From positions 124,001-188,000 of the forward strand of contig NZ_CAMXCI010000002.1 in the NCBI RefSeq assembly GCF_947179115.1: a stretch of 64,000 bases of DNA, in the 5' to 3' direction. Under the pieces are notes generated by a model. That model did no database searches. It saw only the letters and a program-made list of their open reading frames with translations, and was not told where the DNA came from. Position 1 is the first letter of the stretch, and each line of letters begins with the position of its first letter. This stretch comes from Commensalibacter papalotli. GTDB lineage: Bacteria; Pseudomonadota; Alphaproteobacteria; Acetobacterales; Acetobacteraceae. Shown piece after piece: positions 10,461-20,514 of the stretch. The position numbers and the translations under genes are program-made.

Positions 10461-10901
10461 TATATTTCCTTTCTGATTTATAATTACTTGGTTTAATTTT
10501 TTACAGTGAGAAAGGGACTATAAAATAAATAAAAACAGTTACTTGATTTCGTAACACTTTATTTATAAACGATAATTACAAATAATAATTTAGTATATAA
10601 AGTTAAACATATAGCAAGCAATATATTATAAACTTAATGTAATGTTATTTCTATTCTCCTTAAGAGTCAAAGGCTTAAACTCTTTACCAACAAATTATTA
10701 GTATTTGTCTAATATTTAAAAATAAAAAAATAAAAAAATTATCAGAAATAATTTTTTGTATTTAAAATCTATATTAAAATAATACATAGAATAATTTATA
10801 AATATTATGCCAGTAATATCATATTGCAAACACCCTAAATTTAGTGAATAAAAGATATTAATATATATATTTAAAACCACAAAATTAAGGATGAATTTTT
10901 T
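10461..10901. other. AT-rich divergent intergenic region
   Basis: About 440 bp separate the divergent glucoamylase and alpha-2-macroglobulin starts, so both promoters should lie here. The stretch is very AT-rich with long A/T runs. I see a short inverted repeat (ATATTA, 6-nt loop, TAATAT; 10802-10819) but no RNA gene and no credible ORF. An AAGG ribosome binding site at about 10887-10890 serves the downstream gene. Confidence 0.6.
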
Positions 10902-13900
10902 ATGCAGTTTTTACAGTTTCTATGCTTATTGCCAATTAAAATTCTCCGATTTTTATGGAAATCTATTCTTTTTATTCTCAGACCTATCATAGGTCAGGTT
11001 AATTTTACATGGTCAGCCCCAACATGGATGGCACCTTGCCGCAAAAATAAAAAACTTTTTGCATATGGGATTCCTTCTTTTCTTGTAATGATTGCACTTG
11101 GTTATTCTGGAATCTATTGGTACCAACATCGTCCTATTCCACCAATTCCCAATTTGGTAAAAATATACGCTATTGCACCCTCTATTACAGATTATAAAAA
11201 AACACCTCCAACTATTTATCCATTAAGGATTAATTTCTCAGGATCGGCTGCTCCATTAAATAAAATGGGAAAGAAATTTCCTAATCTTTTTCCGATTACT
11301 CCAGAAATCAAAGGCGTTTGGCAATGGACCAGTGACCATGCATTAAGTTTTCAACCTCAAACAGATTGGAACGCTGGGCAAACTTACAGCATCAATTTTA
11401 CTAAACCAAACGAGTTTAATCCAAATGTCATTATTCGCAGCGCACAAGATATCAATAATACAAACCCTACGGTTAAGTTTACCACAGTTGCTTTTGATGC
11501 AAAATTAAATGATAAAGCTTTTCAACAGGATGATCAGCATCCTATGATTAAAAAAGGAATCTTTACACTCAGCTTTAATATGCTTGTTGACCCGATTAGT
11601 TTTGAGAAAAATATACATTTATCCTTAGTTACCTACACTAAAAAGAAAAACACTTCTTTATTTAGTGGTGATAAAGACAAAGAAATTATAGAAAAAACTG
11701 AACAAAAAATACCTTTTAACGTTATTTATGATAAACAAAAACTGACCGCGACTATTGCTTCTGAAAATCTGCCAATCCCGAATGATAACAGCAAACTTGA
11801 ATTAACAATTGATCCAGGAACAACTTCTCAACTAGGTCATGGTAATCTTACCAATAAGATCACTGCCTCTGTTAATGTTCCCAGTAAATACACATTAACT
11901 ATTAATGATCTTAGTACGCATATTGTAACAGATGAGAAAAATACCTCTGATCAAATTTTAGAAGTGAAATTCAACTCTCCCGTCAATGATGAGCAAGTGG
12001 CTAAGAATATTTCTGCTTGGATTTTACCTGCTCTTAGCGATCGTGATGAACCATGGAATACGAAAACCCTAACCCCTCAAACCATTAGTCATTTCACACC
12101 TCTTAAACTAACTTTAATTCCCGCTGAAAATAACGCTCAAGCAATTCAAAGTTTTAAATATAAAACAGATCCTAATCAGCAAATTCTAGTTAAAATTAAT
12201 GTCGGCATACAATCAACAGGCGGATATATTCTTAATAACCCTCATATAAAAATCCTTAATACGCCAGATTATCCTAAGCGTTTAAATTTTATGTCTGATG
12301 GTGCTTTGTTGTCCCTGCATGGCAGCAATAAAGTCTCTGTTGCTTCACAAAATTTAACTGGTGTAAAAATGGTTATCGGGCAATTACGTCCGAACCAAAT
12401 ACAACATCTTGTCAGCTTCCGAGATAGTGATGAAAATTATAATAAAGTAAACTTTAAATCTCCTTTTACAAAAGACCATATTATTAATCGCTATCAACAA
12501 AAAATCAGCTTTGGCAACAAGCCCTCGCATGACATTCGATATGATGGGTTTGATCTTTCATCATACTTGCACAAAGGATTACATGGTGTCTTTATCTTGC
12601 ACTTATCAGAATATGATCAAAAAGCAGAAAGAAAAGAAAAACAAGCCAAACGCCAACGTGATCGAATTAATAGTCAAAGAACCTTTGCTATCGGTAATAC
12701 CCCATCAAATATAGATGATAATGACTCTGATGAAGAAGAATCTTCTTTAAGCGATAGTCGTCTTATTGTTATTACTGATCTGGGTATGATTGTTAAGAAA
12801 TCCCTTGATGGCAGCCAAGATGTATTTATCCAATCCATCAACAGTGGCAGCCCAGTGGCCAATGCAGAGGTTTCTGTGATGGGATTAAACGGGGATAAAC
12901 TCATTACAAAAACAACAGACGATTCTGGCATTGTTCATTTTCCTAATTTGCAAGGGTTTACAAAAGATAAACTTCCTACTCTTTACATTGTTAATAAAGA
13001 TGATGACCTATCCTTTTTACCCATTAATACAACTAATAGAAGTCTAGATTTTTCACGTTTTAATGTCGGTGGAGATATCAATACCATCCACAAAAAGGAG
13101 ATTTCTGCTTATCTATTCTCGGATAGAGGTATTTATCGTACTGGCGAAGACTTCCACATTGGTATGGTAATCAAAACAGCTGATTGGCAAAATTCTATAA
13201 AAAATCTTCCATTAAAAATGATTATTACGGATCCTACTGGGAAAAGCTATGAATCTGCAGTGACGGTTGGTCAAGATGGATTTAATGAATACACCAACAC
13301 TATTGGTGAAAATGACCCCAACGGTACATGGCAAATCAGTTTATTAACCATAGATCCCAAAGATAAAGATTGGTCACAAGAAATTGGATCAACAACGATC
13401 AAAGTCAAAGATTTTCTTCCTGAGCAAACGCGGGTTTCAGCTGAATTTTCTGCAAATAACCCTAAAGGATGGGTTAAACCTGAACAATTAAAAGCTATTG
13501 TTCAAGCCAAAAACCTATTTGGAACTCCAGCTGGAAACAGACGTGTTGAAGCTAGTATCAAAGTCAGTCCTTTTGTTCCTCAGTTTGAGCAATGGAAAGA
13601 TTATCAATTCAGTATTGCTGATCGACTAAAAGAAAGCTTTGAAGATACATTACAAGAAGAAAAAACCAATGATCAAGGAAAAGCAACCTTTGATCTAAAT
13701 CTTAAAAAATATACAAACTCCAGCTATAGCCTATCTTTCCTAGGACAGGTCTATGAACCTGATTCTGGGCGCAGTGTGGCGGCAACAGCTCAAACAATTG
13801 TCTCCTCCAATAATTATATGGTGGGATATCATTCAACAGACGATATCAGCAATATTAAGATCAACAGTGCTGTCAAAGCTGTACATTTAATTGCGATTAA

Positions 13901-16892
13901 CCAACAGGTTGAATTAATACCATTACCTGACCTTAAAATCAGATTAATTGAAAAACGCTATGTTTCAGTTTTGGTAAAACAATCTTCTGGGCTTTACAAA
14001 TATGAATCAAAACCCAGAGAAACAATTTTAAGTGAAACGCCTTTTTCTATTGATAAAAATGGTAGTGACTATTCAATTAACACAAATAAAGCTGGAGACT
14101 ATAAAGCAGTTGTTTTGGATAAAGACAATAACGAGCTCAATACTATCAATTTCTCTATTATTGGTGCAGGTAATTTATCACGCTCCTTAGAAAGAAATGC
14201 TGAGCTTAATATTAGCCTTAATAAAAAAGCTTATAAACCAGGTGAAGAAATCGAAGTTGCTATTCGAGCTCCTTATATAGGCAGTGGATTAATTACCATT
14301 GAAAAAGACAAAGTCTATGCGCATACTTGGTTCCATACAGATACCACCAGCTCCATTCAACATATTACTGTTCCACCAGAGTTGGATGGAAACGGATATA
14401 TTAATGTCCAGTTCGTTCGTGACCCCTCTTCTGATGAAATCTTTATGAGTCCTCTAAGCTATGGGGTTGTCCCTTTTTCTATTGATCTTGAACAACATCA
14501 AAACGCTTTGGCAATCACAGCACCTGAAATTACCAAAGACCGTAAAATTACTTTTACAGTAACCTCTGAACGCCCAACACGTGTAATCTTATGGGCGGTA
14601 GATAAAGGGATTTTACAAGTTTCCAAATATAAACTACCTAATCCTTTAGGATATTTTTTCAGTAAGAAAATGCTTGATGTGCAAACTTTGCAAATTCTCG
14701 ACCAAATTCTTCCTGAATTTAGTCAATTATTAAAAGTAGCTGCCGCCGCCGGCGGAGATGAAGATTCCCCGTTTACACAACGTGTTAATCCATTCAAACG
14801 CAAACAAGATAAACCTGTTGTCTTTTGGTCTGGAATTGTTGACATCAATGGCAGCAGAGACTTTACCTATGATGCGCCAGATTATTTTAATGGCACATTA
14901 CAAGTCATGGCTTTATCCGTTTCAAATGAGCAAATTGGTGTAACTAGCAAAGAAAGCATTGTCAGAGATGATTTTGTTTTAAAACCCAACGCACCAACAA
15001 CGCTTACCCCAGGAGATGAAAGTGAAGTCAGCGTTCTTGTTGCCAATAATCTGGACAAACTCAATGGACAAAAAGTTCCCGTAAGTGTTAGCCTAAAAAC
15101 AACCTCTCAATTCCAAGTCATAGGGAATAATATCCAAACGCTCTCTTTGGGTGAAAAACAAGATAGTGTTGTTCAATTCCGTATCAAAGCGCTTAATCGT
15201 AATCTTGGTTCAGGGGATTTAATATTCTCGGTGAACTATAATCAATCCATAACTCGTAACACAACGCATGTTTTATTACGACCAGCCTCAACCTATCGCA
15301 CTCAAGTAAATATGAATAAACTTGACGCTGGAGCAACAAAAACTTTTACGGATTTACGTAGTGTTTATCCGAATAACGCTTTGCATTATGCTTCTTTTTC
15401 CAACCTACCGATGGTGATTATCCAAGGACTAGGCACTTATCTTATGGACTATGAACATTTATGCTCAGAACAAATTGTTAGCCGTGCTTTTGCTTTGCTA
15501 ACTATTCAAAATAAACCTGAGTTAAAAAATATTTTTGCTCAGACAGATCCGAACCAAGTCAAAAATCTTAATGCATCACTTGATCAAATTATTACGACTT
15601 TACAAGAGCGGCAAAATAGTGCAGGTGCGTTTGGCTTATGGAGATCCACACCCAATGCCGATAACTTTGTTACCAGCTATGTTACTTTCTTCTTACAAAA
15701 TGCAGCAGATCAAGGAAAAAATGTTTCTCAAAGTGCTTTAAATAAAGCCTATGCTTATTTAAAAGATTATGCTGTAAATGGCAGCAATGACAATTTGACT
15801 GATATGCGTAATAAAGCGTTTGCTATTTATATCCTTACAAAACAAGGCAATGTTACCACCAGTGCCATCTCTAGCCTTGTGAAAGATCTAAATACAAAAT
15901 ACAAAGAATCTTGGAAACAAGATTCCACCGCTGCATGGTTAGCCGCCTCTATGAAGCTTATGAAGCAAGATGAAGCTGCAGGACAGATGATGGCGGAATC
16001 CTTAAAAAGACTGCAACGAGATCCTAAGGCTTCTAATATAGGTTGGAATTACGAAGGTTATGATGGTGGGGATTTAGCCCAAGATGCTACCATTTTATAT
16101 CTTGTGTCACAGCATTTCCCAAGTCTATTACCAAACTTGTCTGAAAATGCTTTTACCAACATTTTAAGCACGATTGAACAAGGCTATTATAATACTTTGT
16201 CATCATCATTAACCGTAATGGCATTTGATGCTTATTCTGCAAATATTAAAGATGATACGAAAAACTTGTTAATCCAAGCAATGGGAACAGATAGTCAAAA
16301 ACAATCAACCATTTTGAAAACCAGTCAACTTAAAAATGGCATACAGATATTAAACTGGCAGCAAGGACCTACTACTTCTTTGAGCTTCAACAATCAATCC
16401 AGTATCAAAGCTTGGTATAGTGTTATTCAAAGAGGTTTTGACCAAAACCCTCCTAAAACAGCACTCCAACAAAAAATGGAGATTATTAGAGATTATACCG
16501 ATCAAAAGAATAATCCAGTCTCTGATGTCAAAGTGGGTCAAGAAATCTTGGTTCATGTTAAATTCCGTTCAACAGACAATAAAACACACAATAATATCGC
16601 TATTACTGATTTATTACCTGGTGGATTTGACCTTGTTGCTGACAAGACAGAAGCTGTTGATTCAACCACAGAAAATAATAGTTTCTATCCTGATTTTATT
16701 AATAAACAAGAAGATAAAGTTATGATTTATACTTCGGTTACTAAAAATATTCAGGAATATGTCTATCGGATTAAAGCAACCAATGCAGGAAAATACATCA
16801 TTCCGCCAGCTTATGGTGAAGGAATGTATAATCCAACCATTCAGGCAAGATCCCTTTCAGGTGGATATCTTGCTGTTACTTCGGCTAAATGA
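10902..16892 (+). CDS. Bacterial alpha-2-macroglobulin (YfhM-like), thioester type
   Basis: A 1996-aa envelope protein of the family thought to trap foreign proteases that breach the outer membrane. There is no cleavable signal or lipobox; instead one hydrophobic segment at about residues 50-70 (PSFLVMIALGYSGIYWYQ) anchors it in the inner membrane, with the bulk in the periplasm. Many beta-sandwich MG-like segments follow. A Gly/Asp/Arg-Lys-rich linker (AAAAGGDEDSPFTQRVNPF, near 1280-1300) just before VVFWSGIVDINGS lies where the bait region is expected. The thioester motif C-S-E-Q is intact at Cys1521, followed by the helical thioester domain. A lysine-rich then acidic insertion sits near residues 570-625. 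The stop overlaps the pbpC start, the classic partner gene for peptidoglycan repair. Confidence 0.9.
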   Translation: MQFLQFLCLLPIKILRFLWKSILFILRPIIGQVNFTWSAPTWMAPCRKNKKLFAYGIPSFLVMIALGYSGIYWYQHRPIPPIPNLVKIYAIAPSITDYKKTPPTIYPLRINFSGSAAPLNKMGKKFPNLFPITPEIKGVWQWTSDHALSFQPQTDWNAGQTYSINFTKPNEFNPNVIIRSAQDINNTNPTVKFTTVAFDAKLNDKAFQQDDQHPMIKKGIFTLSFNMLVDPISFEKNIHLSLVTYTKKKNTSLFSGDKDKEIIEKTEQKIPFNVIYDKQKLTATIASENLPIPNDNSKLELTIDPGTTSQLGHGNLTNKITASVNVPSKYTLTINDLSTHIVTDEKNTSDQILEVKFNSPVNDEQVAKNISAWILPALSDRDEPWNTKTLTPQTISHFTPLKLTLIPAENNAQAIQSFKYKTDPNQQILVKINVGIQSTGGYILNNPHIKILNTPDYPKRLNFMSDGALLSLHGSNKVSVASQNLTGVKMVIGQLRPNQIQHLVSFRDSDENYNKVNFKSPFTKDHIINRYQQKISFGNKPSHDIRYDGFDLSSYLHKGLHGVFILHLSEYDQKAERKEKQAKRQRDRINSQRTFAIGNTPSNIDDNDSDEEESSLSDSRLIVITDLGMIVKKSLDGSQDVFIQSINSGSPVANAEVSVMGLNGDKLITKTTDDSGIVHFPNLQGFTKDKLPTLYIVNKDDDLSFLPINTTNRSLDFSRFNVGGDINTIHKKEISAYLFSDRGIYRTGEDFHIGMVIKTADWQNSIKNLPLKMIITDPTGKSYESAVTVGQDGFNEYTNTIGENDPNGTWQISLLTIDPKDKDWSQEIGSTTIKVKDFLPEQTRVSAEFSANNPKGWVKPEQLKAIVQAKNLFGTPAGNRRVEASIKVSPFVPQFEQWKDYQFSIADRLKESFEDTLQEEKTNDQGKATFDLNLKKYTNSSYSLSFLGQVYEPDSGRSVAATAQTIVSSNNYMVGYHSTDDISNIKINSAVKAVHLIAINQQVELIPLPDLKIRLIEKRYVSVLVKQSSGLYKYESKPRETILSETPFSIDKNGSDYSINTNKAGDYKAVVLDKDNNELNTINFSIIGAGNLSRSLERNAELNISLNKKAYKPGEEIEVAIRAPYIGSGLITIEKDKVYAHTWFHTDTTSSIQHITVPPELDGNGYINVQFVRDPSSDEIFMSPLSYGVVPFSIDLEQHQNALAITAPEITKDRKITFTVTSERPTRVILWAVDKGILQVSKYKLPNPLGYFFSKKMLDVQTLQILDQILPEFSQLLKVAAAAGGDEDSPFTQRVNPFKRKQDKPVVFWSGIVDINGSRDFTYDAPDYFNGTLQVMALSVSNEQIGVTSKESIVRDDFVLKPNAPTTLTPGDESEVSVLVANNLDKLNGQKVPVSVSLKTTSQFQVIGNNIQTLSLGEKQDSVVQFRIKALNRNLGSGDLIFSVNYNQSITRNTTHVLLRPASTYRTQVNMNKLDAGATKTFTDLRSVYPNNALHYASFSNLPMVIIQGLGTYLMDYEHLCSEQIVSRAFALLTIQNKPELKNIFAQTDPNQVKNLNASLDQIITTLQERQNSAGAFGLWRSTPNADNFVTSYVTFFLQNAADQGKNVSQSALNKAYAYLKDYAVNGSNDNLTDMRNKAFAIYILTKQGNVTTSAISSLVKDLNTKYKESWKQDSTAAWLAASMKLMKQDEAAGQMMAESLKRLQRDPKASNIGWNYEGYDGGDLAQDATILYLVSQHFPSLLPNLSENAFTNILSTIEQGYYNTLSSSLTVMAFDAYSANIKDDTKNLLIQAMGTDSQKQSTILKTSQLKNGIQILNWQQGPTTSLSFNNQSSIKAWYSVIQRGFDQNPPKTALQQKMEIIRDYTDQKNNPVSDVKVGQEILVHVKFRSTDNKTHNNIAITDLLPGGFDLVADKTEAVDSTTENNSFYPDFINKQEDKVMIYTSVTKNIQEYVYRIKATNAGKYIIPPAYGEGMYNPTIQARSLSGGYLAVTSAK

Positions 16893-19237
16893 TCCATTTT
16901 TTAAAAAAATGGCAAAACTGGATTTGTGCTGGCAGCTTGATTATTATTATCATTATCGGCTGTCGGCTATATCCACATCCTGCACTAAAAGATTCCCTTC
17001 CTATTTCTCGTACGGTTTATGATCAGTCTGGAAAACTGCTGCGATTAACCTTGGCAAAAGATGATCGTTATCGATTATGGGTGCCTTTAAACAAGATATC
17101 CCCAACCTTAATTAATGCCGTTCTGCTTCACGAAGATCAGTGGTTTTATTATCATTTAGGCACGAACCCTTATGGCATAGCCAGAGGCGCTTTGGTTACC
17201 TATATTTTGCATGGGCACAGACAGGGTGGCTCAACCATTACTATGCAACTTGCACGCCTTTTATATCAGCTCAATACCAAAAAACCTTGGGGTAAAGTAA
17301 AACAAATCTATTATGCTACCAAGCTTGAGTTACTTTATTCCAAAAAAGAGATTTTAGAAGCTTATTTAAATATCGCTCCTTATGGAGGGAACGTTGAAGG
17401 TATACAAACAGCAAGCCTTATCTATTTTAATAAAAATGCTTCTGAGTTAAATATTCCTGAAACTCTTTTATTAGCTGTTATCCCCCAAGAACCTAATCTA
17501 AGACTACGTTGTAAAAATAAGGATACTTGTCTGATTACCAACAAAAATATTCTTAAGGCAAGATCACTTTTATACAATCAATGGATTAAAACTTATCCAA
17601 CAGATAACAACGTAGCTGCGTTTATAAAATTGCCATTACCGTTACGCCCCGTTTCAAAGCTTCCTTTTGAAGCACCACATTTCTCTGAGCAAGTTCTTAA
17701 TCAATACCCCACAAAATCTAACCTAATGACAACGCTTGATTTAAGCCTGCAACATATTCTTGAACAACAAATTACTAATTATGTGAGTTCGAATGGTCAA
17801 TTAGGAATTCATAATGCGGCAGCATTATTAGTTGATACAAATGACATGAGCATCAAAGCTATGATAGGCTCAGCAAATTATTTTAACCAAACCATATCTG
17901 GACAAATTAACGGAACATCAATCAAAAGATCCCCAGGATCATCGTTAAAACCCTTTATTTATGGGCTTGGATTTGATCAAGGGATATTACATCCGCAAAG
18001 TATTTTATATGATATTCCCATGACTTTTTCTGGATATGCACCTGAAAATTTTGATAGACATTTTGAAGGGCCTTTAACCGCAACTAAAGCCTTAAATCTA
18101 AGCCGAAATATCCCTGCTGTTTGGGTTGAATCAAAATTATCAAACCCTAATTTTTATCAGTTCCTTGCGAATGCAACTATTCATCATCTTAAAAGCCAAC
18201 AATATTATGGGTTATCCTTAGCTCTTGGTGGAGAAGAAATTTCAATGCAACAAGAAGCCAACTTGTATGCTTTATTGGCCAATCAAGGAAAATTACAGCC
18301 ATTACGTTTTCTTTTAACCGATCCTATAAAAGATGGAAAATCATTACTAAGTAATGAAGCCCGATTTATGGTAATCGATATTTTATCACAAAATAAACGG
18401 CCTGATGAAACGACCTCAGCCATACATTCTCCGTTCCCAATTGCTTGGAAGACAGGTACGTCTTCTGGATTTCGTGATGCATGGACTGCTGGACTATTCA
18501 GTCATTATGTTTTAATTGTTTGGGTCGGTAATTTTGATAATTCCAGCAATAGCAATTCAACAGGTGTTAAAACAGCAGCCCCTTTATTTTTTAATATTAT
18601 AGATGCTTTACAGCCTAAAGTTACTTCAAAAGACCTTACAGCTTGGCAAGCACCTCAAACACTTAAAAAAGTGCAAGTTTGCCTTGCCAGTGGCGATTTA
18701 CCCAATCATTGGTGCCCGCAAACAGGATATACATGGTTTATTCCAGGCGTATCTCCTATAAAAGTCAGCACTTTGCATCAACCAGTAATCATTGATAAAA
18801 ACACTGGAAAAGTGGCATGCCCTCCTTTTGAAGGAAAGCAAATTCATACAGAAATCTTTGAGTTTTGGCCATCAGAAATACAATCTATTTTTAAAAGAGC
18901 AGGCTTATCTTATCGTTCCCCACCCTCTGATAAATCTTGTAAAAAAACATTTAAGAATACACACCCACCGCATATTCGCTCTCCTCATGCTTATCAAACT
19001 TATCTGTTACGTTCAAAATTGAAAGATCATGATCAAACTTTTATTGCTTTAACCGCCAACGCAGATGGAAATATTTCGCGCTTATATTGGTTTGCAAATA
19101 ACAATTTTCTTGGAGAAACCCCACCCAATAGTGCTCTGTTTTGGCAGCCTGAACTGATTGGAAACTATCATATATCTGTTACCGATGATCAAGGGCAAAG
19201 TGATAGTGTAAATATCACTATTGATTCGATTCAGTAA
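16889..19237 (+). CDS. pbpC: Penicillin-binding protein 1C
   Basis: Bifunctional class A penicillin-binding protein (782 aa). It has one N-terminal transmembrane segment (about residues 10-27). A GT51 glycosyltransferase domain follows, with catalytic Glu in HEDQWFYYHLG (about residue 82) and QGGSTITMQLARLL. The transpeptidase domain shows the SSLKP SxxK box near 350 and KTGTSSGFRDAW near 520. The C-terminal PBP1C-specific extension has paired cysteines. The gene starts by ATGA overlap with the alpha-2-macroglobulin gene, a pairing conserved in many Gram-negatives and taken to mean coupled protease defence and wall repair. About 430 bp of non-coding DNA follow. Confidence 0.93.
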   Translation: MIHFLKKWQNWICAGSLIIIIIIGCRLYPHPALKDSLPISRTVYDQSGKLLRLTLAKDDRYRLWVPLNKISPTLINAVLLHEDQWFYYHLGTNPYGIARGALVTYILHGHRQGGSTITMQLARLLYQLNTKKPWGKVKQIYYATKLELLYSKKEILEAYLNIAPYGGNVEGIQTASLIYFNKNASELNIPETLLLAVIPQEPNLRLRCKNKDTCLITNKNILKARSLLYNQWIKTYPTDNNVAAFIKLPLPLRPVSKLPFEAPHFSEQVLNQYPTKSNLMTTLDLSLQHILEQQITNYVSSNGQLGIHNAAALLVDTNDMSIKAMIGSANYFNQTISGQINGTSIKRSPGSSLKPFIYGLGFDQGILHPQSILYDIPMTFSGYAPENFDRHFEGPLTATKALNLSRNIPAVWVESKLSNPNFYQFLANATIHHLKSQQYYGLSLALGGEEISMQQEANLYALLANQGKLQPLRFLLTDPIKDGKSLLSNEARFMVIDILSQNKRPDETTSAIHSPFPIAWKTGTSSGFRDAWTAGLFSHYVLIVWVGNFDNSSNSNSTGVKTAAPLFFNIIDALQPKVTSKDLTAWQAPQTLKKVQVCLASGDLPNHWCPQTGYTWFIPGVSPIKVSTLHQPVIIDKNTGKVACPPFEGKQIHTEIFEFWPSEIQSIFKRAGLSYRSPPSDKSCKKTFKNTHPPHIRSPHAYQTYLLRSKLKDHDQTFIALTANADGNISRLYWFANNNFLGETPPNSALFWQPELIGNYHISVTDDQGQSDSVNITIDSIQ

Positions 19238-19665
19238 ATTTAAATAAAATCCATTGAAATATAATTTTTGAATAAAAGACAATATTTTATTAAGTGAACG
19301 GTTATGAATACTGTAAATATTGATATTTACGTTATTGTTAGAGTTACAGAAATACAGCGAATTTATTTCTATATCGTGATGTAAAATCGATTATAGCACA
19401 TTAACTGAATGGATATTACACAATCACCTCTCTTCGACAAACTGTGCATTAGTTTGAAAAACTCCACAAAAAGTATAATCGCTTAATAAAGGATTCTAAT
19501 TCTTTTTATATAGTATGATGTATACCATATATTCACAACATCGTTATTTGTTAGATATTTTCTTGACCAATTTCATTTTAAAAGGTCATATCTATATATG
19601 AATAAATTATCACTATGTGAATAAATATTCATATATAAAATTGATTTGTTATTTGAGGTGGTTAA
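19238..19665. promoter_or_regulatory. Control region of the polyol operon
   Basis: AT-rich 428-bp non-coding stretch between pbpC and the polyol operon. It must carry the operon promoter. It contains a 12-bp perfect inverted repeat (19593-19604 and 19626-19637) just before the transketolase ribosome binding site and one exact DnaA-box sequence (TGTGAATAA, 19616-19624, reverse of TTATTCACA). I see no ORF or RNA gene. No canonical terminator follows pbpC. Confidence 0.55.
19593..19637. promoter_or_regulatory. Inverted repeat, candidate regulator operator
   Basis: TATATATGAATA at 19593-19604 is repeated as its exact reverse complement at 19626-19637 with a 21-nt spacer. It ends about 18 nt before the GAGGTGG ribosome binding site of the first transketolase gene. 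Position and symmetry fit an operator for the SorC-type regulator encoded at the far end of the cluster; this is inference. Confidence 0.4.
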
Positions 19666-20514
19666 ATGGCTAAAGTTCAAGAGGTTTTGAATAATAATGA
19701 CAAGGATCGCCTGCTAAAGTTAAGTCAAATTGCTTCTGAAATTCGTGTTGATATCGTGAATACCATTGCCGCGGCAAAGATGGGGCATATTGGGGGTGAC
19801 TTTTCTGTCACTGATATTTTAGTTTCCTTATTTTTTGGCGTGATGAACTATAAATCACAAGATCCAAATTGGGCAGACAGAGATAGATTCATTCTGTCAA
19901 AAGGGCATTGTGCAGCAGCTTTATATTCTGTGATGGCCAAAGCTGGCTATTTCAAACATGAACAGCTGGGTGAATTTATGAAGCCTTTATCTTTTTTAGG
20001 AGGGCATCCTAATCGCCGTAAACTTGCAGGTATTGAAGCGAATACAGGCCCATTAGGTCATGGATTACCTATCGGGGTCGGATGTGCAATTGGAGCAAAG
20101 TTAGCAAAAAAATCATATAGAACTTTTGTTATATTAGGAGATGGTGAGTTACAAGAGGGCTCTAATTGGGAAGCCGCAATGTATGCAGGCCATCGTAAGC
20201 TCGGCAATTTAATGGCCATTGTTGATCGTAACCGCTTACAACAAGGTGCAGGCACCGAAGATACCAATTCACTTGATCCCTTAGCAGATAAATGGCGTGC
20301 TTTTGGTTGGGATACGTATGAGCTGAACGGGCATTGTTTTGAAGAATTATTAAAAGTTATGGAAGCTCCTTCTACAGGTAAACCCAAAGTTATTATCGCG
20401 AACACAATCAAAGGAAAAGGGGTCTCCTTTATTGAAAATAGAGTGGAATGGCATCACAAAGTTCCTTCTGCCGAACAAAATATCCAAGCTATTAAGGAGT
20501 TAACACACTCATGA
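19666..20514 (+). CDS. Transketolase, N-terminal (TPP-binding) subunit
   Basis: First half of a split transketolase (282 aa). It carries the thiamine diphosphate pyrophosphate-binding domain: conserved SKGHCAAALYSVM, TGPLGHGLPIGVG and the metal/TPP motif GDGELQEGSNWEA (about residues 158-170). A GAGGTGG ribosome binding site precedes the ATG. It overlaps the C-terminal subunit gene by 4 nt, so the pair is surely co-translated to form the full enzyme. Its place next to an FGGY kinase and polyol dehydrogenases indicates a dedicated enzyme for a ketose phosphate made in this pathway (xylulose-5-phosphate, or possibly apulose-4-phosphate as in apiose catabolism) rather than the housekeeping transketolase. 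Confidence 0.88.
   Translation: MAKVQEVLNNNDKDRLLKLSQIASEIRVDIVNTIAAAKMGHIGGDFSVTDILVSLFFGVMNYKSQDPNWADRDRFILSKGHCAAALYSVMAKAGYFKHEQLGEFMKPLSFLGGHPNRRKLAGIEANTGPLGHGLPIGVGCAIGAKLAKKSYRTFVILGDGELQEGSNWEAAMYAGHRKLGNLMAIVDRNRLQQGAGTEDTNSLDPLADKWRAFGWDTYELNGHCFEELLKVMEAPSTGKPKVIIANTIKGKGVSFIENRVEWHHKVPSAEQNIQAIKELTHS

Noticed and set aside
20058..20411. 117-codon open frame on the minus strand within the transketolase gene
   Set aside because: Lies wholly inside a well-supported gene on the other strand; composition is that of an antisense shadow.
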